A DNA stretch of 64,000 nt from Novosphingobium sp. JCM 18896 (GCF_025938095.1 NZ_JAPCZF010000003.1:496001-560000), one strand, 5' to 3'; shown: positions 18,984 through 29,701, counted from the stretch's first letter. The notes: generated by a model from the letters alone, not told the origin. Program-made: numbers and translations.

Positions 18984-20333
18984 ATGGCATCACGCGCCGA
19001 CAATATCGCGAGCAACCTGAACCTCGCCAACTTCTCGAAAGCTACCGAGCTCAAGAAGCGCATCTGGTTCACGGTCGGCGCGCTGATCGTCTTCCGTTTC
19101 CTGACTTTCGTGCCGCTGCCGGGTATCAACCCCGTGGCGCTGAAGCAGTTCCTGGATCGCAGCGCTGGCGGCATCCTCGACTTCTTCAACATGTTCTCGG
19201 GCGGCGCGCTGTCGAACTACAGCCTGATCAGCCTCGGCGTGATGCCCTACATCACCGCCTCGATCGTGGTGCAGCTGGCAGCCTCGCTGCATCCCTCGCT
19301 CGCCGCGCTCAAGAAGGAAGGCGATTCGGGGCGCAAGAAGCTCAACCAGTATTCGCGCTACGGCGCCGTGCTGCTCGCGGTCATCCAGGGCTTCGCAATT
19401 CTCAAGAACGCCGAAGTCCAGGGCTTCGCGGTCAATCCCGGCACCTTGTTCTACATCGCCGGCCTGATCTCGCTGGTCGGCGGCACGATGTTCCTGCTGT
19501 GGATCGGTGAGCAGATCACCTCGCGCGGCATCGGCAACGGCACTTCGCTGATCATCATGGCCGGTATCGTCGCGCAGATGCCGACGGCGATCGCCAACCT
19601 GTTCGAAGGCGGTCGCACCGGTTCGGTCAACGGCTTCCTGATCGCCGGCATGCTGCTGCTGCTGGTCTTCATGGTGCTGATGATCTGCTTCATGGAGCGC
19701 GCCCAGCGCCGCCTGCTGATCCAGTATCCCAAGCGCGCGACGCAGCGCGGCATGATGCAGGCCGATCGCAGCCACCTGCCGCTCAAGCTCAACACCGCCG
19801 GCGTCATTCCGCCGATCTTCGCCAGCTCGCTGCTGCTGCTGCCGCTGACGATCAGCCAGTTCGCCGGTTCGTCGCTGTCGCCCGACACCACCTTCGGTGC
19901 GATCGTCCAGCGCGTGAACCAGTACCTGCAGCACGGCCAGCCCATCTACATGGTGCTCTATGCCGCGGGCATCATCTTCTTCAGCTTCTTCTACACCGCC
20001 GTGGTCTTCAACCCGGAAGAGACGTCGGAGAACCTCAAGAAGAACGGTGGCTTCATCCCCGGCATCCGTCCGGGCAAGAACACCGAGAAGTATCTCGACT
20101 ACGTGCTGACCCGCATCACCGTGATCGGCGCTGCCTATCTCACCGTGGTTTGCGTTCTGCCCGAATGGGTGATCGCTCAGACGGGCATGCACTTCCTGGT
20201 CGCGGGCGGCACCAGCCTGCTGATCGTGGTCAACGTCACGGTCGACACCATTACCCAGATCCAGTCGCACCTGCTGGCGCACCAGTACGGCGACCTGATC
20301 AAGAAGGCCAAACTCAAGGGACGCATGCGCTGA
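18984..20333 (+). CDS. secY: Preprotein translocase channel subunit SecY
   Basis: SecY forms the protein-conducting channel of the inner membrane with SecE and SecG. The 449-residue product has ten hydrophobic segments and the conserved cytoplasmic loops, including YPKRATQRGMMQ and the FNPEETSENLKKNGGFIPGIRPG region. ATG 18984 gives a short cytoplasmic N-terminus as usual for the family. Confidence 0.97.
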   Translation: MASRADNIASNLNLANFSKATELKKRIWFTVGALIVFRFLTFVPLPGINPVALKQFLDRSAGGILDFFNMFSGGALSNYSLISLGVMPYITASIVVQLAASLHPSLAALKKEGDSGRKKLNQYSRYGAVLLAVIQGFAILKNAEVQGFAVNPGTLFYIAGLISLVGGTMFLLWIGEQITSRGIGNGTSLIIMAGIVAQMPTAIANLFEGGRTGSVNGFLIAGMLLLLVFMVLMICFMERAQRRLLIQYPKRATQRGMMQADRSHLPLKLNTAGVIPPIFASSLLLLPLTISQFAGSSLSPDTTFGAIVQRVNQYLQHGQPIYMVLYAAGIIFFSFFYTAVVFNPEETSENLKKNGGFIPGIRPGKNTEKYLDYVLTRITVIGAAYLTVVCVLPEWVIAQTGMHFLVAGGTSLLIVVNVTVDTITQIQSHLLAHQYGDLIKKAKLKGRMR

Positions 20334-20375
20334 TCGGGGCGCCTGCGGGATCGAAAATATAAAAGGGGCGATGAC

Positions 20376-21020
20376 GTGAATATCATCCTGCTGGGACCGC
20401 CGGGGGCGGGCAAGGGGACGCAGGCGCAGCGCCTGGTCGAAAGCCGCGGCATGGTTCAGCTCTCGACCGGCGACATGCTGCGCGAGACGCGCAAGGCCGA
20501 TACGCCGCTGGGCCGCCAGGTCGCCGAAGTCATGGACTCGGGTGCGCTCGTCTCGGACGAGATCGTCTCGGCCATGATCGACGAGAAGCTTGCGAACCTG
20601 CCGGCCGAGACCGGCGTGATCTTCGACGGCTATCCGCGCACCGCCGCGCAGGCCCATTCGCTCGACGACATCCTCGCCGGCCGCGGTCGCAAGCTCGACA
20701 GCGTGATCGAACTCGACGTCAACGAGGACGCACTGGTCGAGCGCATCACCGGTCGCTACACCTGCGCCACCTGCGGCAAGGGCTATCACGACACGTTCGA
20801 GCTGCCGAAGGTCGAGAACACCTGCGACAAGTGCGGTGGCCACGAGTTCAAGCGCCGGCCCGACGACAACGAGGAAACCGTGCGCACGCGCATGGCCGAG
20901 TATCGCGCCAAGACCGCGCCGATTCTGCCGATCTACGAAGCGCGCGGCATCGTCACGCGCGTGGACGGCATGGCGCCGATGGACGATGTTACCGGAGCGA
21001 TCGAGAAGATCCTCGGCTAG
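20376..21020 (+). CDS. adk: Adenylate kinase with zinc-binding LID domain
   Basis: Adenylate kinase interconverts ATP plus AMP and two ADP. The 214-residue product begins with GTG and has the P-loop GPPGAGKGTQ near residue 7. The LID carries two CxxC pairs (CATC near residue 130 and CDKC near 150), the zinc-binding form of the enzyme. It follows secY after 42 bases, an arrangement common in bacteria. Confidence 0.97.
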   Translation: MNIILLGPPGAGKGTQAQRLVESRGMVQLSTGDMLRETRKADTPLGRQVAEVMDSGALVSDEIVSAMIDEKLANLPAETGVIFDGYPRTAAQAHSLDDILAGRGRKLDSVIELDVNEDALVERITGRYTCATCGKGYHDTFELPKVENTCDKCGGHEFKRRPDDNEETVRTRMAEYRAKTAPILPIYEARGIVTRVDGMAPMDDVTGAIEKILG

Positions 21021-21045
21021 CGGCCGGGCAGGGGGAGACGGGACG

Positions 21046-21654
21046 ATGCGTGGTCTGATTGTTGCGCTGCTCTCGGTGACCCCGCTCTCGCTGGCCCTCG
21101 CGGTTCCGGCCCAGGCCGAGGTCGTCGCCAAGACCGACGCGGGCTTCGTCTCGCGTCACGTCGCGGAAGTCACGGCCAGTCCCGAAGAGGCCTGGAAGGT
21201 GCTTGTCGAGCCCGCCGAGTGGTGGAACGGCGAGCACAGCTTCTCGGGCGATGCCAAGAACCTCTCGCTCGATGCTCGCGCCGGCGGCTGCTTCTGCGAA
21301 GTGCTGCCGGGCGAGGGCGAGAAGGGCTGGCTCAATCCGCGCGGCGGCGTCGAGCACATGCGCGTGGTCTTCGTCGACAAGGACAAGGCGCTGCGCATGA
21401 CCGGTGGGCTCGGCCCGCTCCAGTCGGAGGCGCTGAGCGGTGCGCTCACGATCACGCTCAAGCCCGTCGAGGGCGGGACGCGCCTGACCTGGGAATATGT
21501 CGTCGGCGGCTACATGCGCTACAAGCCCGAGCAGATCGTGCCCGCGGTCGACAAGGTGCTCGGCGAGCAGCTCTCGCGCCTGGCCGACAAGCTCGGCCGC
21601 AAGGTGTCGAGCGAGGCGCCCAAGCCGCAGCCGGGGATGGAAGCCGGGCGCTGA
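21046..21654 (+). CDS. Exported SRPBCC-fold protein
   Basis: The 202-residue product has a signal peptide ending AQA near residue 24 and then a START/SRPBCC-like domain (polyketide cyclase or AHSA1 type), recognisable by the VTASPEEAWKVLVEPAEWW opening and the LTWEYVVGGYM strand. The ligand is unknown. ATG 21046 has a GGGGGAG site and gives the signal peptide. It starts 25 bases after adk and is probably co-transcribed with it. Confidence 0.8.
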   Translation: MRGLIVALLSVTPLSLALAVPAQAEVVAKTDAGFVSRHVAEVTASPEEAWKVLVEPAEWWNGEHSFSGDAKNLSLDARAGGCFCEVLPGEGEKGWLNPRGGVEHMRVVFVDKDKALRMTGGLGPLQSEALSGALTITLKPVEGGTRLTWEYVVGGYMRYKPEQIVPAVDKVLGEQLSRLADKLGRKVSSEAPKPQPGMEAGR

Positions 21655-21766
21655 TCCACGCCAATGCAGTGGACAAGTGATGGCTTCGAAGCGGTGTGAA
21701 GCCTTCTCGCTTTGACCTCTTCGGGTCGATCCTGTATGGCGGATTCACCAAAAGGCGATCTCGCCG

Positions 21767-21793
21767 AAAACCCGGCTTTGAGCAGGGGTTTTT
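21767..21793 (+). terminator. Possible terminator after the secY-adk transcript
   Basis: A seven-pair stem (21767-21773 with 21786-21792) ends in a T-run. A second small stem (21754-21758 with 21761-21765) lies just before it. It would separate the adk transcript from the rpsM operon. Confidence 0.55.
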
Positions 21794-21805
21794 GCTCGCG
21801 CGGCG

Positions 21806-21834
21806 TTGACACTCTCGGCGAATCGCCGTAAGCG
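21806..21834 (+). promoter_or_regulatory. Candidate rpsM-operon promoter
   Basis: TTGACA (21806-21811), a perfect -35, is followed by 17 bases and TAAGCG (21829-21834) with a G/C-rich discriminator. The start point would be near 21841, giving a leader of about 140 bases before rpsM. Confidence 0.6.
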
Positions 21835-21860
21835 CGCCCTTCATTCGACAGAAATGGTTG

Positions 21861-21903
21861 AGTCCGGCAGGCGACTGCATGATGCACGCCGACCGGGCTT
21901 TTT
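21861..21903 (+). terminator. Terminator-like hairpin in the rpsM leader (possible attenuator)
   Basis: The stem has a seven-pair base (21861-21867 with 21893-21899, one T-G pair), a 2x2 internal loop and four more pairs (21870-21873 with 21887-21890). Five T bases follow (21899-21903). It lies downstream of the predicted start point and about 75 bases before rpsM, so it could set how much transcript reaches the operon. Confidence 0.6.
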
Positions 21904-21979
21904 GCCTGTGTTTTCCGTGGAATGACGCGTTGAGATAGGGATCGGCGGACCTGCCATCCCTGTGGAGCAGGAGAATTAA

Positions 21980-22348
21980 GTGGCTCGTATTGCCGGGGTG
22001 AACATCCCCACCAACAAGCGCGTGATCATCGCGCTGACCTACATTCACGGTATCGGCTCGTTCAAGGCCCGCCAGATCGTCGACAAGCTGGGCATCGACC
22101 ATGCGCGTCGCGTCCAGGACCTGAGCGATCAGGAAGTGCTGCACATCCGCGAGGCGATCGACGCCGAACACACCGTGGAAGGCGATCTTCGTCGCGAGAC
22201 CGCGATGAACATCAAGCGTCTGATGGACCTGGCCTGCTACCGCGGCCTGCGTCACCGCAAGGGCCTGCCGGTCCGCGGCCAGCGCACGCATACCAACGCC
22301 CGCACCCGCAAGGGCAAGGCCAAGCCCATCGCCGGCAAGAAGAAGTAA
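21980..22348 (+). CDS. rpsM: 30S ribosomal protein S13
   Basis: S13 contacts the large subunit and the P-site tRNA. The start is GTG after an AGGAGA site. The 122-residue product has the family N-terminus [14 protein letters not shown] and the [20 protein letters not shown] segment. It opens the alpha operon. Confidence 0.97.
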   Translation: MARIAGVNIPTNKRVIIALTYIHGIGSFKARQIVDKLGIDHARRVQDLSDQEVLHIREAIDAEHTVEGDLRRETAMNIKRLMDLACYRGLRHRKGLPVRGQRTHTNARTRKGKAKPIAGKKK

Positions 22349-22353
22349 GCTCA

Positions 22354-22384
22354 CTTCGACCAGCTCAGTACGAGCGGATCGAAG
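22354..22384 (+). other. Hairpin between rpsM and rpsK
   Basis: A six-pair stem (22354-22359 with 22379-22384), a symmetric 3x3 internal loop and a four-pair upper stem (22363-22366 with 22372-22375) fill much of the 77-base gap. Confidence 0.5.
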
Positions 22385-22425
22385 CGAACCTCTTTTCCTT
22401 CCGAGACACGACAGGATAACCGATC

Positions 22426-22815
22426 ATGGCACGCGAACCCCAGCGCATTAAGCGCCGCGAGCGTAAGAACATCACGAGCGGCATCGCGCACGTGAATGCG
22501 AGCTTCAACAACACGATGGTCACCATCACCGACGCCCAGGGCAATGCGATCAGCTGGTCCTCGGCCGGCATGATGGGCTTCAAGGGCAGCCGCAAGTCGA
22601 CGCCGTACGCCGCTCAGGTGGCTGCGGACGACGCCGGCAAGAAGGCCGCCGAGCACGGCGTCCGCACCCTCGAAGTCGAAGTCAAGGGCCCGGGTTCGGG
22701 CCGCGAGAGCGCGCTGCGCGCTCTGCAGGCGGTGGGCTTCACCATTACCTCGATCCGCGACGTGACGCCGATCCCGCACAACGGTGTTCGGCCTTCCAAG
22801 CGTCGCCGCGTCTAA
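22426..22815 (+). CDS. rpsK: 30S ribosomal protein S11
   Basis: S11 helps form the platform of the small subunit. The 129-residue product has the conserved [15 protein letters not shown] segment and the C-terminal [15 protein letters not shown]. An AGGATAA site precedes the ATG. Confidence 0.97.
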   Translation: MAREPQRIKRRERKNITSGIAHVNASFNNTMVTITDAQGNAISWSSAGMMGFKGSRKSTPYAAQVAADDAGKKAAEHGVRTLEVEVKGPGSGRESALRALQAVGFTITSIRDVTPIPHNGVRPSKRRRV

Positions 22816-22826
22816 CCGAATTGTTT

Positions 22827-22884
22827 GGCGGAGCGCGTCTCCGCCACTTTTCGGATCGGTCGCGGCCCACCACATGGGCCCGCG
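22827..22884 (+). other. Two hairpins between rpsK and rpoA
   Basis: The first is a perfect seven-pair stem (22827-22833 with 22839-22845) followed by ACTTTT, so it could act as a partial terminator. The second pairs 22861-22869 with 22875-22884 with one bulged base. They lie in the 137-base gap before rpoA. Confidence 0.5.
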
Positions 22885-22952
22885 GCCCTCGTCCGCAAGA
22901 CAAAACGGGCGCAAGAACAAGCCCTAGGGCTAAAATTCATTAGGGGACACCC

Positions 22953-24023
22953 ATGACTGTCAACATCAAGAACTGGCAGGAACTGAAGAAGCCCAACAAC
23001 CTCGAAGTGAAGGCGGGCAACGACCCCAAGCGCCGCGCTACCTTCGTCGCCGAGCCTCTCGAGCGCGGCTTCGGTCTGACGTTGGGCAATGCGCTGCGCC
23101 GCGTTCTGCTCTCGTCGCTTCAGGGTGCCGCGATCACCTCGATCAAGATCGAGAACGTGCTGCACGAGTTCTCGTCGCTCGCCGGCGTGCGCGAGGACGT
23201 GACCGACATCGTCCTCAACGTGAAGCAGATCGCGCTCAAGATGCAGGGCGAAGGCCCGAAGCGTCTGCAGCTCTCGGCCACCGGCCCGGCCGAAGTCACC
23301 GCCGGTGACATCGCCGTGACCGGCGACATCGAGGTCATGAACAAGGACCTGGTGATCTGCCACCTCGACGAAGGCGCGACGCTCAACATGGAGCTGACCG
23401 CCGACACGGGTAAGGGCTATGTCCCCGCCGTGGGCAACCGCCCGGTCGACGCGCCGATCGGTCTGATCCCGGTCGACTCGCTCTACTCGCCGGTTCGCCA
23501 GGTGTCGTACAAGGTCGACAACGCCCGTATCGGTCAGGAGCTGGACTTCGATAAGCTGAACCTCACCGTTGAGACCGACGGCACGGTGACGCCCGAGGAC
23601 GCCGTGGCCTATGCCGCGCGCATCCTGCAGGACCAGCTCGCGCTGTTCGTCCACTTCGAGGACGTGGCCCCGATCGGCGCTTCGCCGATGATCGGCCTGG
23701 CCGCTGGCGGTGGTGCCGCTGCCGCGGACGAGGGCGACACCAACCAGCTCAACCGTTACCTGCTCAAGAAGGTCGACGAGCTCGAGCTGTCGGTGCGTTC
23801 GGCCAACTGCCTCAAGAACGACAACATCATCTACATCGGCGACCTGGTCCAGAAGACCGAGGCCGAGATGCTCCGCACGCCGAACTTCGGCCGCAAGTCG
23901 CTCAACGAGATCAAGGAAGTCCTGAGCTCGATGGGTCTGCGCCTCGGCATGGACATCCCGGGCTGGCCGCCCGAGAACATCGAGGAAATGGCCAAGAAGC
24001 TCGAGCAGGAACTGCTCGGCTGA
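22953..24023 (+). CDS. rpoA: RNA polymerase alpha subunit
   Basis: Alpha starts RNA polymerase assembly and contacts activators and UP elements. The 356-residue product has an N-terminal assembly domain with [20 protein letters not shown] and a C-terminal DNA-binding domain with [18 protein letters not shown] glycine/alanine-rich linker around residues 248-265 joins them. rpsD does not precede it, as is usual in alphaproteobacteria. Confidence 0.98.
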   Translation: MTVNIKNWQELKKPNNLEVKAGNDPKRRATFVAEPLERGFGLTLGNALRRVLLSSLQGAAITSIKIENVLHEFSSLAGVREDVTDIVLNVKQIALKMQGEGPKRLQLSATGPAEVTAGDIAVTGDIEVMNKDLVICHLDEGATLNMELTADTGKGYVPAVGNRPVDAPIGLIPVDSLYSPVRQVSYKVDNARIGQELDFDKLNLTVETDGTVTPEDAVAYAARILQDQLALFVHFEDVAPIGASPMIGLAAGGGAAAADEGDTNQLNRYLLKKVDELELSVRSANCLKNDNIIYIGDLVQKTEAEMLRTPNFGRKSLNEIKEVLSSMGLRLGMDIPGWPPENIEEMAKKLEQELLG

Positions 24024-24031
24024 GGCTGAAA

Positions 24032-24097
24032 GGTTTCACCCCGGTTTCGGCCGGGGTGGTAAACCGAAGGGTGACGGCAGCGGCCCCAAGCGCTGCC
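24032..24097 (+). other. Two strong hairpins between rpoA and rplQ
   Basis: The first stem pairs 24032-24044 with 24051-24065 (eight perfect pairs around a TTTCGG loop, then five more after a two-base bulge). The second is a perfect seven-pair stem (24076-24082 with 24091-24097). No T-run follows either, so termination is unlikely; processing or message-stability roles are more likely. Confidence 0.5.
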
Positions 24098-24145
24098 TGG
24101 TCTGGGCTACCTCACACGGGCCCCTAACGAACGAAGGAAAGACAC

Positions 24146-24568
24146 ATGCGTCACAAGTACGGTCATCGTAAGCTTCAGCGTACCTCGTCGCACCGCGCTG
24201 CCCTGCTGCGCAACATGGCGGCGGCGCTGATCAAGCACGAGCAGATCACCACCACCACCGCCAAGGCCCGCGAACTGCGTCCCTACGCCGAGAAGCTGAT
24301 CACGCTGGCAAAGCGTGGCGGTCTGTCGAACCGCCGTCTGGCCCACGCCCGTCTGCTCGACGACGCGCAGCTGGTGAAGCTGTTCGACGTCCTGGCCGAG
24401 CGTTATGCCGGCCGCGACGGTGGCTACACCCGCATCATCAAGGCCGGCTTCCGCCAGTCGGACGCCGCTCCGATCGCGGTGATCGAGCTGGTCGACCGCG
24501 ACACCTCGGCCAAGGGCCAGGATTCGGGCCCGGTCTACAGCGAAGAAGAAGATTTCGCCGAGGCGTAA
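24146..24568 (+). CDS. rplQ: 50S ribosomal protein L17
   Basis: L17 sits near the tunnel exit. The 140-residue product starts [17 protein letters not shown] and has the typical [18 protein letters not shown] segment, then a short acidic tail. It is the last gene of the ribosomal cluster and is followed by a strong terminator. Confidence 0.97.
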   Translation: MRHKYGHRKLQRTSSHRAALLRNMAAALIKHEQITTTTAKARELRPYAEKLITLAKRGGLSNRRLAHARLLDDAQLVKLFDVLAERYAGRDGGYTRIIKAGFRQSDAAPIAVIELVDRDTSAKGQDSGPVYSEEEDFAEA

Positions 24569-24602
24569 GTCTTCCCGGATCCCGATCCGGTCACGAGATT
24601 GC

Positions 24603-24645
24603 AAAGGCGGTCGCGAGTGCTAGGCTCGCGGCCGCTTTTGCTTTT
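24603..24645 (+). terminator. Intrinsic terminator after rplQ
   Basis: A 15-pair stem (24603-24617 with 24625-24639, two G-T pairs) has a seven-base loop and runs into TTTTGCTTTT. It ends the alpha operon ten bases before the next gene. Confidence 0.88.
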
Positions 24646-24655
24646 GGAGAAGAGG

Positions 24656-26800
<2,145 letters not shown>

Positions 26801-26872
26801 GGCGGTTCAGCCCTGTGAAAGCCGATCTGGGCTAGGGACTCGCAGATTGGGCTATCAGGGGTTTCGCTGGCC

Positions 26873-27400
26873 ATGACGCTTTTCCGTTCCCGTACCGCCG
26901 CCGCGCTGGCCGCTGCGGCTGCGCTTTCGCTCTCGGCCACGCCCGCCATGGCGCGGGGCTGGAACCGGCATCACGACCGCGGCGGTCTCGACGCCGGCGA
27001 CGTGTTCGGCGGCCTGCTGATCATCGGCGGCGTCGCCGCGATCGCCAGCGCCGTGTCGAAGTCGAACAAGGACCGTCAGGCCCGCGATAACGCGAACTAT
27101 CCTGACCAGGCGCGCTACTACGATCAGTACTACCGCGATGCGCGCGGTGACGAAGCGGCCGACTACGGCCGCGACGACTATCGCGCACCGCCGGCGAGCT
27201 CGTGGCGTTCGGGCGTCAGCGTCGACGCCGCGGTCGATGCCTGCGTCGGCGAGGTCGAGCGCGACCGTTCGATCGAAAGCGTCGATTCGGTCAACCGCGA
27301 GAGCGAGGGCTGGCGCGTCTCGGGCCGCGTGCGCGACGGCGGCGACTTCTCCTGCTCGGTCGACGGCAGCGGCCGCGTGCGGAACGTCTCGGGCGTCTAA
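26873..27400 (+). CDS. Exported protein of unknown function with one hydrophobic segment
   Basis: The 175-residue product has a clear signal peptide (cleavage probably after AMA near residue 27), then a hydrophobic glycine/alanine-rich segment (about 44-62, GGLLIIGGVAAIASAV). A tyrosine/aspartate-rich linker follows, then a C-terminal part with two cysteines (DACVGEVERD, FSCSVDGSGRV). The family is not recognised with certainty. The stop overlaps the convergent gene by four bases. Confidence 0.75.
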   Translation: MTLFRSRTAAALAAAAALSLSATPAMARGWNRHHDRGGLDAGDVFGGLLIIGGVAAIASAVSKSNKDRQARDNANYPDQARYYDQYYRDARGDEAADYGRDDYRAPPASSWRSGVSVDAAVDACVGEVERDRSIESVDSVNRESEGWRVSGRVRDGGDFSCSVDGSGRVRNVSGV

Positions 27401-28032
27401 TTCTCGCGGATGCGGTTGTAAGCGGGGATCGCCAGCGACCAGTGGATCGAGGCACCGCGCAGGACGAAGCCTGCAACCGCGGACACCGGCCAGACGATCT
27501 CGTTGGGTAGCGACAGCAGCGTACCGATCACCGCCAGCGCCGAGCTCAAGGCCGCGGCGGTGACGTAGAGTTCGCGGCGCATCAGGATCGAAGGCTGGCC
27601 GGCCAGAACGTCGCGGATGATGCCGCCGACGCAGCCGGTGATGACCCCCATCAGCGCCGCGGTCACCGGCGGCGTGCCATAGCCGAGTGCCTTGACCGTG
27701 CCGAGCACGGCATAGGCGCTGAGGCCCACGGCATCGGCCCATTCGAGCAGGCGGCCCTCCCACCAGCGATGCGGTGTCAGCCAGGCGAGCACGGCAACCG
27801 CGAGGCAGGTCGGCGCGACGGCCGGGTCGCGGATCCAGAACACGGGTGCGCCGATCAGCAGGTCGCGCACCGAGCCGCCGCCGACGCCGGTGACCAACGC
27901 GAAGAAGGCCATGGTCACGAAGTCCTGCCGCAGCCGTGCCGCGAGCAGTGCTCCCGATAGAGCGAAGACGGCGATGCCGGCGAGATCGAGGAACCCGATG
28001 ATCGCGGGCAGGGCAGGGTCGGACAGCGGCAT
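27397..28032 (-). CDS. TRIC-type / UPF0126 membrane protein
   Basis: The 211-residue product consists almost entirely of membrane helices and has the duplicated glycine-rich motifs of this family: GVGGGSVRDLL near residue 50 and GCVGGIIRDVL near residue 133. Members form trimeric cation channels, and some bacterial ones have been linked to glycine transport. The transported solute here is unknown. It overlaps the convergent exported-protein gene at their stops. Confidence 0.88.
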   Translation of the reverse strand: MPLSDPALPAIIGFLDLAGIAVFALSGALLAARLRQDFVTMAFFALVTGVGGGSVRDLLIGAPVFWIRDPAVAPTCLAVAVLAWLTPHRWWEGRLLEWADAVGLSAYAVLGTVKALGYGTPPVTAALMGVITGCVGGIIRDVLAGQPSILMRRELYVTAAALSSALAVIGTLLSLPNEIVWPVSAVAGFVLRGASIHWSLAIPAYNRIREN

Positions 28033-28074
28033 CGCCTCGCTATAGCGGGCGATACCGGCGCTGTCGCGCCCCGG

Positions 28075-28182
28075 TCAGCGCTTGAGCGCGTCGCCGATCG
28101 AGATCGTGCCGAGCACGACGGCGAAGGTCCCCATGCCGATCAGAACCAGCATCTCGAAATGTGCACCGACGAAACCGAACAT
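28075..28182 (-). CDS. Predicted 35-residue single-span membrane protein
   Basis: The frame codes for MFGFVGAHFEMLVLIGMG, continues hydrophobic to about residue 27 and ends GDALKR, so it is one membrane span with a short charged tail. A GGGAGG site seven bases from the ATG makes it credible. That site lies inside the right arm of a long hairpin, and a perfect FNR-type box lies about 60 bases upstream. I do not recognise the family; size and context suggest an oxygen-regulated accessory peptide, which is inference. Confidence 0.65.
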   Translation of the reverse strand: MFGFVGAHFEMLVLIGMGTFAVVLGTISIGDALKR

Positions 28183-28185
28183 AGC

Positions 28186-28236
28186 AAAGCCTCCCTGACG
28201 GAACCGCATCGTCATGCGGTAGGTCGGGGAGGCTTT
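28186..28236 (-). terminator. Long hairpin: lpdA terminator and cover for a ribosome binding site
   Basis: Outer arms of 14 bases (28186-28199 with 28223-28236) and an inner perfect seven-pair stem (28204-28210 with 28215-28221, four-base loop) form one long hairpin. Read on the minus strand it lies downstream of lpdA and ends in TTTGCT. It also contains the GGGAGG site of the 35-residue gene in its 3' arm, so transcripts entering from lpdA would have that site paired. Confidence 0.6.
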
Positions 28237-28238
28237 CC

Positions 28239-28252
28239 TTGATCGGGATCAA
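28239..28252. promoter_or_regulatory. FNR/FixK-type operator
   Basis: TTGATCGGGATCAA is a perfect match to TTGAT-N4-ATCAA, the target of FNR/Anr/FixK regulators. Its centre is about 64 bases from the start codon of the small membrane protein. A class II arrangement would put the transcript start near 28204, inside the hairpin. Confidence 0.7.
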
Positions 28253-28278
28253 GAACGCGGACTTGGTCCGCGTCGCGA

Positions 28279-29685
28279 TCAAATGTGGATCGGCTTGCCG
28301 CGCACGGCCATGGCCGCTTCCTTGATTGCTTCCGAATGGGTCGGGTGCGCGTGGCAGGTATAGGCGATGTCTTCGCTCAGCGCGCCGAATTCCATGGCCT
28401 GGGCAGCCTGGGCGATCATCGTGCCGGCGACCGAAGCAATGCACCAGACGCCGAGCACGCGGTCGGTCTTGGCATCGGCGATGACCTTGACGAAGCCGTC
28501 GGTCTCGCGGTTGGTCTTGGCGCGGCTGTTGGCGAGCATCGGGAACTTGCCGACCTTGATCTCACCCTTCTCCTTGGCCTGCTCTTCGGTCAGGCCGACG
28601 CCGGCGATTTCGGGGAAGGTGTAGACCACGCTCGGGATCACCGCGTGGTTCACGATGCCGATCTGGCCGGCGATGTTCTCGGACACGGCGATGCCCTCGT
28701 CTTCGGCCTTGTGCGCGAGCATCGGACCGGGGATGACGTCGCCGATCGCCCAGACGCCGTCGATCTTGGTGCGGAAATCGTGGTCGGTTTCGATCTGGCC
28801 GCGCGCATTGGGTGCGAGGCCGATCTTGTCGAGGCCGAGGCCGTCGGTGTTGGGGCGGCGGCCGATCGAGACCAGCACGCAGTCGGCCTCGAGCGCTTCG
28901 GCGTCGCCGCCGGCGGCGGGTTCGAGCGTCAGGGTGACCTTCTTGCCCTTGATCGCGGCCTTGGTGACCTTGGTCGAGAGCTTGAGCTCCATGCCCTGCT
29001 TCTTGAACAGCTTGCCGGCTTCCTTGCGGACTTCGCCGTCCATGCCGGGGAGCAGCGCGTCGAGGAATTCGACGACGGTGACCTTGGCACCGAGGCGGCG
29101 CCAGACCGAGCCGAGTTCGAGCCCGATCACGCCGCCGCCGACCACGACGAGATGGCCGGGGACGCGATCGAGCGCGAGCGCGCCGGTGGAGTCGACGATC
29201 AGACCCTTGTCGTTGTCGACCTCGATGCCGGGCAGCGGCGTCACCGAAGAGCCCGTGGCGATGATGACGTTCCTGGCGGTCACGGCCTTGCCCGCGACTT
29301 CGACCGTGTGCGCGTCCTGGAAGGTGGCGCGGCCCTTGAGCCAGTCGATCTTGTTCTTCTTGAACAGGTACTCGATGCCGCCGGTCAGTTCCTTGACCGC
29401 CGTGGCCTTCTCGGCCTGGAGCGTCGGCAGGTCGAGCTCGACCTTGCCGGTCTTCACGCCGAACTTGGCGAGCGTGCCGTGGGCGGCTTCCTCGAACAGT
29501 TCGGAACCGTGGAGCAGCGCCTTCGAGGGGATGCAGCCGACGTTGAGGCAGGTGCCGCCGAGCGTCTCGCGGCTCTCGGCGCAGGCGGTCTTGAGCCCGA
29601 GCTGCGCCGCGCGCACCGCGGCGACGTAACCGCCGGGGCCGGCACCGATGACGAGGACGTCGTAGTCGTAGTTCTGGTCAGCCAT
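28279..29685 (-). CDS. lpdA: Dihydrolipoyl dehydrogenase (E3)
   Basis: E3 reoxidises the lipoyl groups of the 2-oxoglutarate (and other) dehydrogenase complexes with NAD+. The 468-residue product has the FAD-binding GAGPGGYVAA motif, the redox-active disulphide in GGTCLNVGCIPSKA and the C-terminal active-site HAHPTHSE. Two ATG codons are adjacent; the one at 29685 is six bases from GAAGGA, against three for 29688, so I chose it. It follows odhB after a palindromic repeat (family A). Confidence 0.95.
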   Translation of the reverse strand: MADQNYDYDVLVIGAGPGGYVAAVRAAQLGLKTACAESRETLGGTCLNVGCIPSKALLHGSELFEEAAHGTLAKFGVKTGKVELDLPTLQAEKATAVKELTGGIEYLFKKNKIDWLKGRATFQDAHTVEVAGKAVTARNVIIATGSSVTPLPGIEVDNDKGLIVDSTGALALDRVPGHLVVVGGGVIGLELGSVWRRLGAKVTVVEFLDALLPGMDGEVRKEAGKLFKKQGMELKLSTKVTKAAIKGKKVTLTLEPAAGGDAEALEADCVLVSIGRRPNTDGLGLDKIGLAPNARGQIETDHDFRTKIDGVWAIGDVIPGPMLAHKAEDEGIAVSENIAGQIGIVNHAVIPSVVYTFPEIAGVGLTEEQAKEKGEIKVGKFPMLANSRAKTNRETDGFVKVIADAKTDRVLGVWCIASVAGTMIAQAAQAMEFGALSEDIAYTCHAHPTHSEAIKEAAMAVRGKPIHI

Positions 29686-29701
29686 CATCCGTCCTTCAAA
29701 C

